The position numbers and the translations under genes were made by a program. Positions 1 through 5,288 of a DNA stretch of 5,440 nt are shown here, in pieces. The stretch comes from an uncultured Oscillospiraceae bacterium (GTDB lineage: Bacteria; Bacillota; Clostridia; Oscillospirales; Acutalibacteraceae): NCBI GenBank assembly GCA_902462665.1, contig CABQCM010000116.1, positions 1 through 5,440 on the forward strand. Direction: 5' to 3'. Every line of letters begins with the position of its first letter. Positions within the stretch are counted from its first letter, which is position 1. The notes under the pieces are model-generated. The model made no database searches, was not told the origin of the DNA, and was given only the letters and a program-made list of their open reading frames with translations.

Positions 1-1232
1 TCGGCGGGATTTTCAATGCCCACCGAGAAACGAATCAGGTCGGGAGACACGCCGGCCTCTTCCAGCTGCTGGTCGTTGAGCTGGCGGTGGGTGGTGCTGG
101 CCGGATGCAGCACGCAGGTGCGCGCGTCGGCCACATGAATGACGATTTTGGCCAATTTGAGTGCCTCCATAAACTTACAGGCAGCCTCGCGTCCCCCCTT
201 GACGCCGAAGGCAATCACGCCGCAGGTGCCGTCCGGCATGTATTTTTTGGCTAGCTCATAATAACGGTTGGAGGGCAGGCCAGGGTAATTGACCCAGGAC
301 ACCTTGGGATGCTGTTCGAGATACTCGGCCACTGCTTGCGCGTTGGAGGTGTGACGCTCCATGCGCAGAGCCAGCGTCTCCAGCCCAATATTGAGCAAAA
401 AGGCGTTTTGAGGCGAGGCCTGCGGCCCGATGTCCCGCATCAGATGGGTGCGGCATTTGGCAATGTAAGCGGCCTTGCCGAAATGTTCGGTGTAAACTAC
501 ACCGTGGTAGGTTTCCTCTGGCGTGGTCAAGCCGGGGAACTTATCGTTCTGCGTCCAGTCCAAGCGGCCGGAATCCACAATCACCCCGCCCAGCGCGCAG
601 GCGTGGCCATCCATGTATTTGGAGGTGGAATGTATCACAATATCCGCCCCAAATTCAAACGGGCGGCAGTGAATGGGGGTGGGGAAGGTATTATCCACAA
701 TCAGGGGCACCCCATGCCGGTGCGCGGCGGCAGCAATGCGCTCAATGTCGAGCACGGTCAGCGACGGATTGGTCAGCGATTCACCGAAAACGCAACGGGT
801 GTTTTCCTGGAACAGGCGGTCAAGCTCGTCGTCGGGCGTGTCCGGTTCGAAAAAGGTAACCTGCACCCCCATCTCGTGGAGGGTCTTATAAAACAGGTTG
901 AAGGTGCCGCCGTACACCGCGCTGGCGCACAGCAGATGGCCGCCGGCCGGACAGATATTGAGAACCGAGATCAGGCTGGCCGCCTGGCCGGAGGAGGTCA
1001 GCATCGCCCCGACGCCGCCCTCTAGGTCGGCAATCTTCTGCTCAACCGCTTCGAGGGTGGGGTTGCTCAGACGGGTGTAAAAATGCCCGCTTTCCTCAAG
1101 ATCAAACAGCTTTCCCATCGTTTCAGCCGAATCGTATTGAAAGGTGGTGCTTTGGTAGATGGGCACAACGCGAGCCTGCCCGTTGGCGCTTTGCCAGCCC
1201 GACTGAACGCATTTGGTATCAATATGGCTCAT
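1..1232 (-). CDS. metY: O-acetylhomoserine sulfhydrylase (O-acetylhomoserine aminocarboxypropyltransferase), C-terminus cut by window edge
   Basis: Cytosolic PLP enzyme of the Cys/Met-metabolism family. It converts O-acetyl-L-homoserine plus sulfide to L-homocysteine and acetate, the direct-sulfhydrylation route to methionine. About 410 residues are visible, beginning MSHIDTKCVQSGWQ and ending SVGIENPA at the edge. The family is about 425-430 residues, so only some 15-20 are missing. Landmarks: FYTRLSNPT at about 51-59 (Y52 and R54 are the phosphate-binding pair from the neighbouring subunit), SSGQAA at 80-85, the PLP-stacking tyrosine in VYGG (Y107), IVDNTF with the pyridine-nitrogen aspartate D180, and HSTSKYMDGH with the Schiff-base lysine K205. 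The ATG is supported by AAGGAG at 1244-1249. The sequence was read in-frame without a break. It has its own promoter and appears to be transcribed alone within the window. A cysteine synthase side activity is often annotated for this family. The alternative, cystathionine gamma-synthase/lyase, fits less well because of the long C-terminal half and the GGVIVDSG segment after the lysine. Confidence 0.95.
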   Translation of the reverse strand, partial: MSHIDTKCVQSGWQSANGQARVVPIYQSTTFQYDSAETMGKLFDLEESGHFYTRLSNPTLEAVEQKIADLEGGVGAMLTSSGQAASLISVLNICPAGGHLLCASAVYGGTFNLFYKTLHEMGVQVTFFEPDTPDDELDRLFQENTRCVFGESLTNPSLTVLDIERIAAAAHRHGVPLIVDNTFPTPIHCRPFEFGADIVIHSTSKYMDGHACALGGVIVDSGRLDWTQNDKFPGLTTPEETYHGVVYTEHFGKAAYIAKCRTHLMRDIGPQASPQNAFLLNIGLETLALRMERHTSNAQAVAEYLEQHPKVSWVNYPGLPSNRYYELAKKYMPDGTCGVIAFGVKGGREAACKFMEALKLAKIVIHVADARTCVLHPASTTHRQLNDQQLEEAGVSPDLIRFSVGIENPA

Positions 1233-1255
1233 GATCACACAAACTCCTTTTGGTG

Positions 1256-1302
1256 CCGGGGCGCAGAAGATTGACAGCGTATCTGCGTCCGTTTCGGCCC
1301 GG
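1256..1302 (-). promoter_or_regulatory. Nested inverted repeat in the metY leader
   Basis: Two nested perfect arm pairs lie in the predicted metY leader. The outer pair is CCGGG/CCCGG (1256-1260 with 1298-1302) and the inner pair is CGCAGA/TCTGCG (1262-1267 with 1282-1287), with a 14-nt loop. The structure ends about 7 nt upstream of the AAGGAG ribosome binding site, so it could affect translation or mRNA stability. No T-tract follows, so it is not a terminator. The function is inferred only from position and symmetry. Confidence 0.4.
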
Positions 1303-1315
1303 TAAAATATAATAT

Positions 1316-1344
1316 AGTATAACACAGCTTGGCCCTGGTATCAA
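1316..1344 (-). promoter_or_regulatory. Sigma-A-type promoter of metY
   Basis: On the minus strand, TTGATA (1339-1344) and TATACT (1316-1321) are separated by exactly 17 bp; each hexamer has one mismatch to consensus. Transcription would start near 1308, giving a leader of about 75 nt before the metY start codon. That leader is too short for a SAM (S-box) riboswitch. Confidence 0.75.
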
Positions 1345-1526
1345 TTGGTTTTGGAAAAATACGGCGAGGTCGGCGGCCCAACGGATTTTTATGTCACTCA
1401 AAAGTGCTATATCGTAAAATTAAACAGTCTTGCCAGTTCCATTTTCAATGTATCTGTGAAGAATAGGGCGATTTTGACCTGTCACAGCTTAAGGCATCCG
1501 GCACGATTTCGACGGAAATATACTGC

Positions 1527-1567
1527 AAAAAAACGAGCCTGCGAATTTGTAACATTCGCAGGCCCGT
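1527..1567 (-). terminator. Rho-independent terminator of the coaX-panT unit
   Basis: A perfect 10-bp stem (1537-1546 with 1554-1563, arms GCCTGCGAAT and ATTCGCAGGC) has a 7-nt loop. It extends past one mismatch by three further pairs (1533-1535 with 1565-1567). On the minus strand a run of seven T follows (1527-1533). It begins 12 bases after the panT stop codon and insulates the downstream metY promoter. Confidence 0.92.
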
Positions 1568-1578
1568 AATCCATATAT

Positions 1579-2208
1579 TTATTTTTTTGAAATCATCCGC
1601 CCGAGCACGGGGAGGACTTTGACCAAAGCGGTGCCGATGACAAGACAGCAAATTGCCTCCACTACACCGTTCATGCTCACAAAGGCCACGGCAAAGGCAA
1701 ATATATGGGAACCGGAACCCAGAGTCTCGCTTAAGTTTTGAATATAGTCCGTGTTCCAGAAAAAGAGCACCACACAGCTCGTGAACAACAGGGTATTGAA
1801 TAATGCACAGCTTAGACAGGCTACAGGGTAAGAAAACAGACGGGTCTTATTGTTTTTTTGCAGTGCGCGGAAGATGTAGCCCGCCAGCAGCCCGGTCAGG
1901 ATGCGGGGGATAAAACAAGTCAGTACGGTGAAAAACGGATTGATGCCCATGAGGGCGGTGCCAAACGGACTTAGGCCAAAGCACTGGATAAAGCTGGTCA
2001 ATCCGAACACTCCACCCAGAAAAGCGCCCGCGCCCGGCCCGAACAGCATCGCGCCGAGGGCGACCGGAATCATTAAAAAGGTGATGTCGATTCCAGCGGT
2101 TCTTAGATAACCAAGGGGAGTGAAGGCCATCAAAAATATGATGGCGGTGAGCATGCCCACAAAGGCGAGCGTGCGCACATTGATGCGGGATTTGACAGTG
2201 GTTGACAT
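1579..2208 (-). CDS. panT: ECF transporter S component, probable pantothenate-specific PanT
   Basis: Integral membrane substrate-binding subunit (209 aa) of an energy-coupling factor vitamin importer. It needs the shared EcfT/EcfA/EcfA' module, which is not in this window. About six hydrophobic segments are visible: roughly 13-30, 42-57, 60-76, 88-113, 126-150 and 168-198. The stretch DITFLMIPVALGAMLFGPGA (41-60), followed by GAFLGGVFGLTSFI, is the hallmark S-component helix 2-3 region. TM1 carries small residues (A15, G18, A22) where S components contact EcfT. Positively charged residues sit at the N-terminus, and the C-terminus ends RMISKK. The start is fixed by an excellent AGGAGG at 2217-2222 with 8-nt spacing. 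Pantothenate specificity is inferred from the adjacent upstream pantothenate kinase gene and from general resemblance to the COG4684/PanT group; other vitamins cannot be excluded from the sequence alone. It is probably cotranscribed with coaX across a 98-bp gap, and a strong terminator follows. Confidence 0.82.
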   Translation of the reverse strand: MSTTVKSRINVRTLAFVGMLTAIIFLMAFTPLGYLRTAGIDITFLMIPVALGAMLFGPGAGAFLGGVFGLTSFIQCFGLSPFGTALMGINPFFTVLTCFIPRILTGLLAGYIFRALQKNNKTRLFSYPVACLSCALFNTLLFTSCVVLFFWNTDYIQNLSETLGSGSHIFAFAVAFVSMNGVVEAICCLVIGTALVKVLPVLGRMISKK

Positions 2209-2285
2209 GATACATTCCTCCTGCTGCTGTTCCCAAATTGTTAGGATACAGCGCGTATTTTATCGACTCCATGCCAAAATCAAGG

Positions 2286-2303
2286 CCGGGCAAGCACGCC
2301 CGG
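2286..2303 (-). promoter_or_regulatory. Intercistronic hairpin between coaX and panT
   Basis: CCGGGC (2286-2291) and GCCCGG (2298-2303) form a perfect 6-bp all-GC stem with a 6-nt loop, starting 3 bases after the coaX stop codon. On the minus strand it is followed by CCTTGATTTTGG, a poor, interrupted T-tract. It could therefore be a leaky terminator, an mRNA-stabilising 3' structure or a processing site that sets coaX and panT levels apart. I saw no convincing panT-specific promoter in the remaining gap; TTGATT with TAAAAT has only a 15-bp spacer. Confidence 0.5.
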
Positions 2304-2306
2304 TAA

Positions 2307-3080
2307 TTATTTTGCCGCCTTGTTTTTATGATAAATCAGACGCAGGCCGTCGAGCAGCAGCGTGTCGTCCAGAGTAATGGAGCGACGGCAATGGGCAATA
2401 ATGCCCGGCGCTCGCCCGCCGGTGGCGACGAGAGACGCTGTTTCCCCCAGCTCCTCCTCAATGCGCTCGGCCAGGCCGTCGATCATGCAGGCCGTGCCCA
2501 GCACCAGGCCGGATTTCATGGAAGCAACCGTGTTGGTGCCGATGACATGCTCCGGCGCGTCGAGCGAGATGTAGGGAAGCTGCGAGGTGCGTGAGACCAG
2601 TGCGTCGAGCGAAATGCCGATGCCGGCTGTAATGATGCCGCCCAAAAATTCCCCCTTCGCGTTGATGGCGCTAATGGTGGTCGCGGTACCCAGATCATAA
2701 ATGATGCAGGGCAGAGGAAAGCGGGCAATGGCGGCGACCGCACCGGCAACCAGATCGGCGCCCAGTTGGGCGGGATTGTCCAGCCGGATGTTGAGCCCCG
2801 TCTTAATGCCCGGACCGAGCACCATGGTTTCCAAACCGGTAATCTGGCGCACCGCGCGGCAGATATCGTCGGTGAGCACCGGAACGACCGAGCAGAGAAT
2901 GGCGCCGTCGAGGTCATCCGGGCGAATGCCGTGGATGCCCAATACGTCGCGAAGCTCAATTGCGTACTGGTCGCTGGTGCGCTCGTGGTCGGTCGCCAGC
3001 CGGGCGACCACCTGAAGCTCGTCCCCCGCATACACCCCCAGGGTGATGCAGGTATTTCCCATGTCGATGGCTAACAGCAT
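2307..3080 (-). CDS. coaX: Type III pantothenate kinase
   Basis: Catalyses ATP-dependent phosphorylation of pantothenate to 4'-phosphopantothenate, the first committed step of CoA synthesis, in the cytosol. At 257 aa it is the normal CoaX length. It belongs to the ASKHA fold: DMGNT at 6-10 is the N-terminal phosphate-binding motif with D6; CSVVPVL is at 63-69; GPGIKTGLNIRLDNP at 89-103; GAD with D109; YDLGTATT at 128-135 with D129; GGIITAGIGIS at 148-157; and VATGGRAPGI at 218-227 near the C-terminus. The three acidic residues expected at the active site (D6, D109, D129) are all present. The usual arginine after GAD is leucine here (GADL). Type III kinases are not feedback-inhibited by CoA and typically require a monovalent cation. 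The ATG is supported by AGAGGAA at 3087-3093. It is the first gene of a probable two-gene unit with the vitamin transporter panT. The product is clear; only the fine specificity is unproven. Confidence 0.96.
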   Translation of the reverse strand: MLLAIDMGNTCITLGVYAGDELQVVARLATDHERTSDQYAIELRDVLGIHGIRPDDLDGAILCSVVPVLTDDICRAVRQITGLETMVLGPGIKTGLNIRLDNPAQLGADLVAGAVAAIARFPLPCIIYDLGTATTISAINAKGEFLGGIITAGIGISLDALVSRTSQLPYISLDAPEHVIGTNTVASMKSGLVLGTACMIDGLAERIEEELGETASLVATGGRAPGIIAHCRRSITLDDTLLLDGLRLIYHKNKAAK

Positions 3081-3144
3081 AATGTATTCCTCTTTTCCTT
3101 TCCAAGCGTGAATGACGTTGGCGGATTCGGATGGAGTCGTTTAT

Positions 3145-3173
3145 AGTATAAGGAAAAAAGCGAGAAAATGCAA
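3145..3173 (-). promoter_or_regulatory. Probable sigma-A-type promoter of coaX-panT
   Basis: On the minus strand, TTGCAT (3168-3173) and TATACT (3145-3150) are separated by 17 bp. The -10 box is strong and the -35 box is weak. The predicted start near 3138 gives a leader of roughly 57 nt. The spacer is T-rich on this strand. Confidence 0.6.
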
Positions 3174-3208
3174 TCGTGCCAAGGCGGTTTTTAAAAAGTT
3201 CGGCGGGG

Positions 3209-3224
3209 ATGACAAATTTGTCAT
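3209..3224. promoter_or_regulatory. Perfect 16-bp palindrome, candidate operator
   Basis: ATGACAAATTTGTCAT is identical to its reverse complement over all 16 bases. It lies between the divergent coaX and Nudix genes, 35 bp upstream of the coaX -35 box and 21 bp upstream of the probable Nudix -10 box, so it covers the upstream edge of the Nudix promoter. The half-site ATGACAAA and the dyad with no spacer are typical of a dimeric helix-turn-helix regulator site. I cannot assign a regulator family. It is not a terminator, because it is AT-rich with no loop and no T-tract. Confidence 0.5.
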
Positions 3225-3245
3225 GCAGGATGGGCTGAAATCGGT

Positions 3246-3251
3246 TACAAT
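3246..3251 (+). promoter_or_regulatory. Probable -10 box of the Nudix gene
   Basis: TACAAT matches five of six consensus positions and lies 42 bases before the Nudix start codon. No good -35 box sits at 16-18 bp. The nearest candidate, TTGTCA at 3218-3223 inside the palindrome, is 22 bp away. The promoter may therefore be weak or depend on an activator. Confidence 0.4.
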
Positions 3252-3293
3252 AGAAGAAAGTAAACTGTCTAAAGTGAGAAAGGACGCGATGCA

Positions 3294-3773
3294 ATGCCAA
3301 AACTTGAAATTACCAACATGGTGATGGTGCAGGATGCAGCAACCGGTCGGGTCGTTGTGCAGGAACGGGTGAAACGCTGGTGCGGCATTGCTTTTCCGGG
3401 CGGTCACGCCGAACCGGGCGAATCCATTTACGACAGCGCCGTTCGTGAGGTCAAGGAAGAAACCGGTCTGGATATCCGCAACCTGCAAGCCTGCGGATTC
3501 ATGTACTGGTTTAACAACCAAACGGAGGATAAATACTTTACATACTTTTATAAAACAACGGATTATGAGGGTGAGTTGCTAGACGCGACCGACGAAGGAA
3601 AGGTATTTTGGACAAGCCTTACGCAGCTGGACGACAGGAAGCTTGCTCCCAATTTCAAGGAGTATTTGCCCATGTTTTTCGAAGGGAAATACACCGAGGC
3701 TTACTGTTCTTGGAACGACGATCAAGAGCTGGACAGGACAAAGGACAATCCGTGGGGGATCGTTTACCGCTAA
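3294..3773 (+). CDS. Nudix hydrolase, MutT/8-oxo-dGTP diphosphatase-like
   Basis: Cytosolic Mg-dependent hydrolase of a nucleoside diphosphate linked to another moiety, 159 aa. The Nudix box is perfect: starting at G37 it reads GHAEPGES...REVKEETGL, matching GX5EX7REUXEEXGU with E43, R51, E52, E55 and E56. FPGGH precedes it (34-38). The N-terminus is a beta-strand (MPKLEITNMVMVQDAATGRV) and the C-terminus ends NPWGIVYR. Clostridial relatives with this architecture are usually labelled 8-oxo-dGTP diphosphatase, which would mean sanitising the nucleotide pool, but the substrate cannot be read from the box and should be treated as unknown. The start at 3294 is supported by AAAGGA at 3279-3284 with 9-nt spacing; an ATG at 3289 is in another frame. 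The gene is divergent from coaX and followed by 172 bp of non-coding DNA without a clear terminator. It appears to be a single-gene unit. Confidence 0.92.
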   Translation: MPKLEITNMVMVQDAATGRVVVQERVKRWCGIAFPGGHAEPGESIYDSAVREVKEETGLDIRNLQACGFMYWFNNQTEDKYFTYFYKTTDYEGELLDATDEGKVFWTSLTQLDDRKLAPNFKEYLPMFFEGKYTEAYCSWNDDQELDRTKDNPWGIVYR

Positions 3774-3793
3774 TCAAGGAATGGGGATAGTAG

Positions 3794-3838
3794 CGTGAAA
3801 GATACGTTAGGCTGAGAACAAAGTTAATTTATTTCACG
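3794..3838. repeat. Inverted repeat downstream of the Nudix gene
   Basis: CGTGAAA (3794-3800) and TTTCACG (3832-3838) are perfect 7-bp arms separated by 31 nt, starting 20 bases after the Nudix stop codon. The distal arm is not followed by a T-tract, so it is a poor intrinsic terminator. It could be a weak 3' structure or a chance match. Confidence 0.25.
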
Positions 3839-3874
3839 TCCAAATCCACTAAAAAATGAAGGCAGGTTCATTTT

Positions 3875-3909
3875 GTCTGCTTTACAGACCCAGTGAATTT
3901 TATCACAAT
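3875..3909 (+). promoter_or_regulatory. Tentative promoter and dyad upstream of the response regulator
   Basis: TTTACA (3881-3886) and CACAAT (3904-3909) are 17 bp apart and could be the -35 and -10 boxes; the -10 box is only 4 of 6. A short dyad, GTCTG-N5-CAGAC (3875-3889), overlaps the -35 box and could be a binding site for a regulator, including the OmpR-type protein encoded just downstream. All of this rests on pattern alone. Confidence 0.3.
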
Positions 3910-3913
3910 TTGT

Positions 3914-3930
3914 GCCGCCGCTCTGGCGGC
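3914..3930 (+). promoter_or_regulatory. GC-rich hairpin just upstream of the response-regulator ribosome binding site
   Basis: GCCGCC (3914-3919), the loop GCTCT and GGCGGC (3925-3930) form a perfect all-GC 6-bp hairpin. A second register (CCGCCG at 3915-3920 with CGGCGG at 3927-3932) is also possible. The stem ends 5 bases before GGAGG (3936-3940). There is no T-run, so it is not an intrinsic terminator. It may influence translation initiation or protect the 5' end of the operon mRNA. Confidence 0.45.
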
Positions 3931-3945
3931 GGAATGGAGGTTAAA

Positions 3946-4632
3946 ATGAATCAAAAACGTCTGCTCATCGTCGAGGACGATCGTTCCATCGCTCTGGGCT
4001 TGGATTATTCGCTGCGTCAGGAGGGGTTCGAGGTTACGCTGTGCACCGGGGTAGCTCAGGCGGCACAGGCCCTGTCCGACAGCCGGTATGATTTGGCGGT
4101 GCTCGATTTGTCCTTGCCCGACGGCAGCGGTTACGACGTTTGCCGCCTGGCCAAAGAGCGATGGGATATGCCGGTCATCTTTCTTACCGCCCGCGAGGAT
4201 GAGACCAGCGTGGTCATGGGGCTGGATATGGGAGCCGACGATTACATTGTCAAGCCCTTTCGGCTGCGGGAATTTATTTCTCGTATTCGCAGCGTGCTGC
4301 GTCGGTACGGCGGCACGGCGGGGGTCTATACTTTTGGCAGCGTGCAGATTAACACCGCTCAGGGCAGAGTAACCCGCGAAGGGCGGGATGTGTTTCTCAC
4401 CGCGCTCGAATACCGTTTGCTCATGGCGCTGGTACAAAACGAGGGCAGCATCCTCTCCCGCAATCAGCTGCTGGAGAGCATTTGGGATGTTTCGGGAGAT
4501 TTTGTCAACGACAACACCCTGACAGTTTATATCAAACGCTTGCGCGAAAAGGTGGAGGACGATCCCCAGAATCCAACCATCATCCGCACCGTGCGGGGCC
4601 TGGGCTACCGCATTGGCGGGCCGGAGGGATAA
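3946..4632 (+). CDS. OmpR/PhoB-family two-component response regulator
   Basis: DNA-binding transcriptional regulator of 228 aa, the normal family length. The receiver domain (about 3-120) has the acidic pair D11-D12, the phospho-acceptor D54 in AVLDLSLPDG, the switch T81 in FLTA and K103 in VKPF, so the phosphorylation site is intact. The C-terminal winged helix (about 125-225) shows FLTALEYRLL, the recognition-helix region NDNTLTVYIKRLREKVEDD and the wing IIRTVRGLGYRI. I chose the ATG at 3946 because GGAGG (3936-3940) precedes it and the receiver begins directly (MNQKRLLIVEDD). The open frame continues upstream to 3856, but that would put 30 non-family residues in front and would translate the hairpin. 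It is followed after 43 bp by an acetyltransferase gene and then by a probable sensor kinase, so all three are likely cotranscribed. The stimulus is unknown. Regulators of this sequence type in Clostridia often sit beside a kinase and an FtsX-type ABC exporter, which would lie beyond the window if present. Confidence 0.94.
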   Translation: MNQKRLLIVEDDRSIALGLDYSLRQEGFEVTLCTGVAQAAQALSDSRYDLAVLDLSLPDGSGYDVCRLAKERWDMPVIFLTAREDETSVVMGLDMGADDYIVKPFRLREFISRIRSVLRRYGGTAGVYTFGSVQINTAQGRVTREGRDVFLTALEYRLLMALVQNEGSILSRNQLLESIWDVSGDFVNDNTLTVYIKRLREKVEDDPQNPTIIRTVRGLGYRIGGPEG

Positions 4633-4675
4633 GAGGACGTATCCGGCAATATTGTTACAGCAAAGGATGGTTTTT

Positions 4676-5263
4676 ATGACTCTTCGTCTTGCCTGCGCCG
4701 GGGACAGTGACGCGTTGCGTCAAATCTATGCCCAATACATCGACACTCCGATTACATTTGAATGCTCTCTCCCATCGCAACAGGAATTTGCCGCGCGAGT
4801 GGCCGGGATTCTGGAATATTATCCGTATCTAGTATATGAGGAGCAAGGGAGGCTTGCAGGATATGCCTACGCTCACCGGCAGATGGAGCGCGAAGCGTAT
4901 CGGTGGAACGCCGAGCTGTCGATTTATCTGCATCGAGACTTTGTCTCCCGCGGGCTGGGGCGAAGGCTCTACAGCGCGCTGATAGAGCTGCTGCGCCTTC
5001 AGGGAATCCACACGGTTTACGGTGGGGTGACCCTGCCGAACGAACCAAGCGAACGGCTTCATCGTGGCCTTGGGTTTCAATGCGCGGGAGTTTACCGTAG
5101 AACAGGCTATAAATGCGGTGCATGGCATGATGTGGCATGGTTTGAAAAGCGTCTTTTGTCCAGCGCCGGCAAACCTGCGCCGGTTCGCTCCCTGCGGGAG
5201 GTTTCCGCTCAGGCGGTAAGCGATGTCCTGGCAGGTGATTTTTCAGCATACAGCCATAGCTAG
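4676..5263 (+). CDS. GNAT N-acetyltransferase, phosphinothricin acetyltransferase (Pat)-like
   Basis: Transfers acetyl from acetyl-CoA to an amine, in the cytosol; 195 aa. The COG1247-type hallmarks are in order: an N-terminal strand MTLRLACAGDSDALRQIYAQY; TPITFE at 24-29; ELSIYLHRDFVSRGLGRRLYSALIELL spanning about 80-106, which is strand 4 and the pyrophosphate-binding loop; GVTLPNEPSERLHRGLGF at 117-133; and the family-typical end GYKCGAWHDVAWFEKRL (144-160). The Q/R of the Q/RxxGxG motif is replaced by valine (V90). About 35 residues follow the normal domain end, an extension without a recognisable fold. The ATG at 4676 is preferred because AAAGGA (4662-4667) lies 8 nt upstream; an in-frame ATG at 4667 overlaps that site. 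Relatives acetylate phosphinothricin, methionine sulfoximine or other amino acids and amines, so the substrate here is unknown. Its position between regulator and kinase genes suggests the two-component system controls it. Confidence 0.9.
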   Translation: MTLRLACAGDSDALRQIYAQYIDTPITFECSLPSQQEFAARVAGILEYYPYLVYEEQGRLAGYAYAHRQMEREAYRWNAELSIYLHRDFVSRGLGRRLYSALIELLRLQGIHTVYGGVTLPNEPSERLHRGLGFQCAGVYRRTGYKCGAWHDVAWFEKRLLSSAGKPAPVRSLREVSAQAVSDVLAGDFSAYSHS

Positions 5264-5288
5264 GATGTGTGGAAAGGAAGGAAGTCCC

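Noticed and set aside
309..1025. Long plus-strand open frame of 238 codons across metY
   Set aside because: It is antisense to a clearly conserved metY on the minus strand, has no ribosome binding site and its translation has no recognisable domain. It is a shadow of GC-biased codon use.
1233..1315. SAM riboswitch upstream of metY
   Set aside because: The predicted leader of about 75 nt is too short, and I could not find the conserved S-box core.
1345..1569. Small plus-strand open frame of 74 codons in the metY-panT gap
   Set aside because: It lacks a ribosome binding site, has an odd composition and runs through the panT terminator. I see no coding signal.
3209..3224. Terminator for either divergent gene
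   Set aside because: The dyad is AT-rich, has no loop or T-tract and lies upstream of both genes, so an operator is the better reading.
3294..3773. CoA diphosphatase (NudL-type) identity for the Nudix protein because it neighbours coaX
   Set aside because: The protein has FPGG, but the spacing of the preceding glycine does not fit the CoA-pyrophosphatase motif (GxxxFPGG expected, GIAFPGG found) and the LLT-type segment is missing.
3868..4437. Minus-strand open frame of 189 codons across the response regulator
   Set aside because: It lies opposite an intact receiver domain with all key residues and resembles no family I know. Shadow frame.
4752..5249. Minus-strand open frame of 165 codons across the acetyltransferase
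   Set aside because: It is antisense to the GNAT gene, whose family motifs are in the plus strand. No supporting signals.
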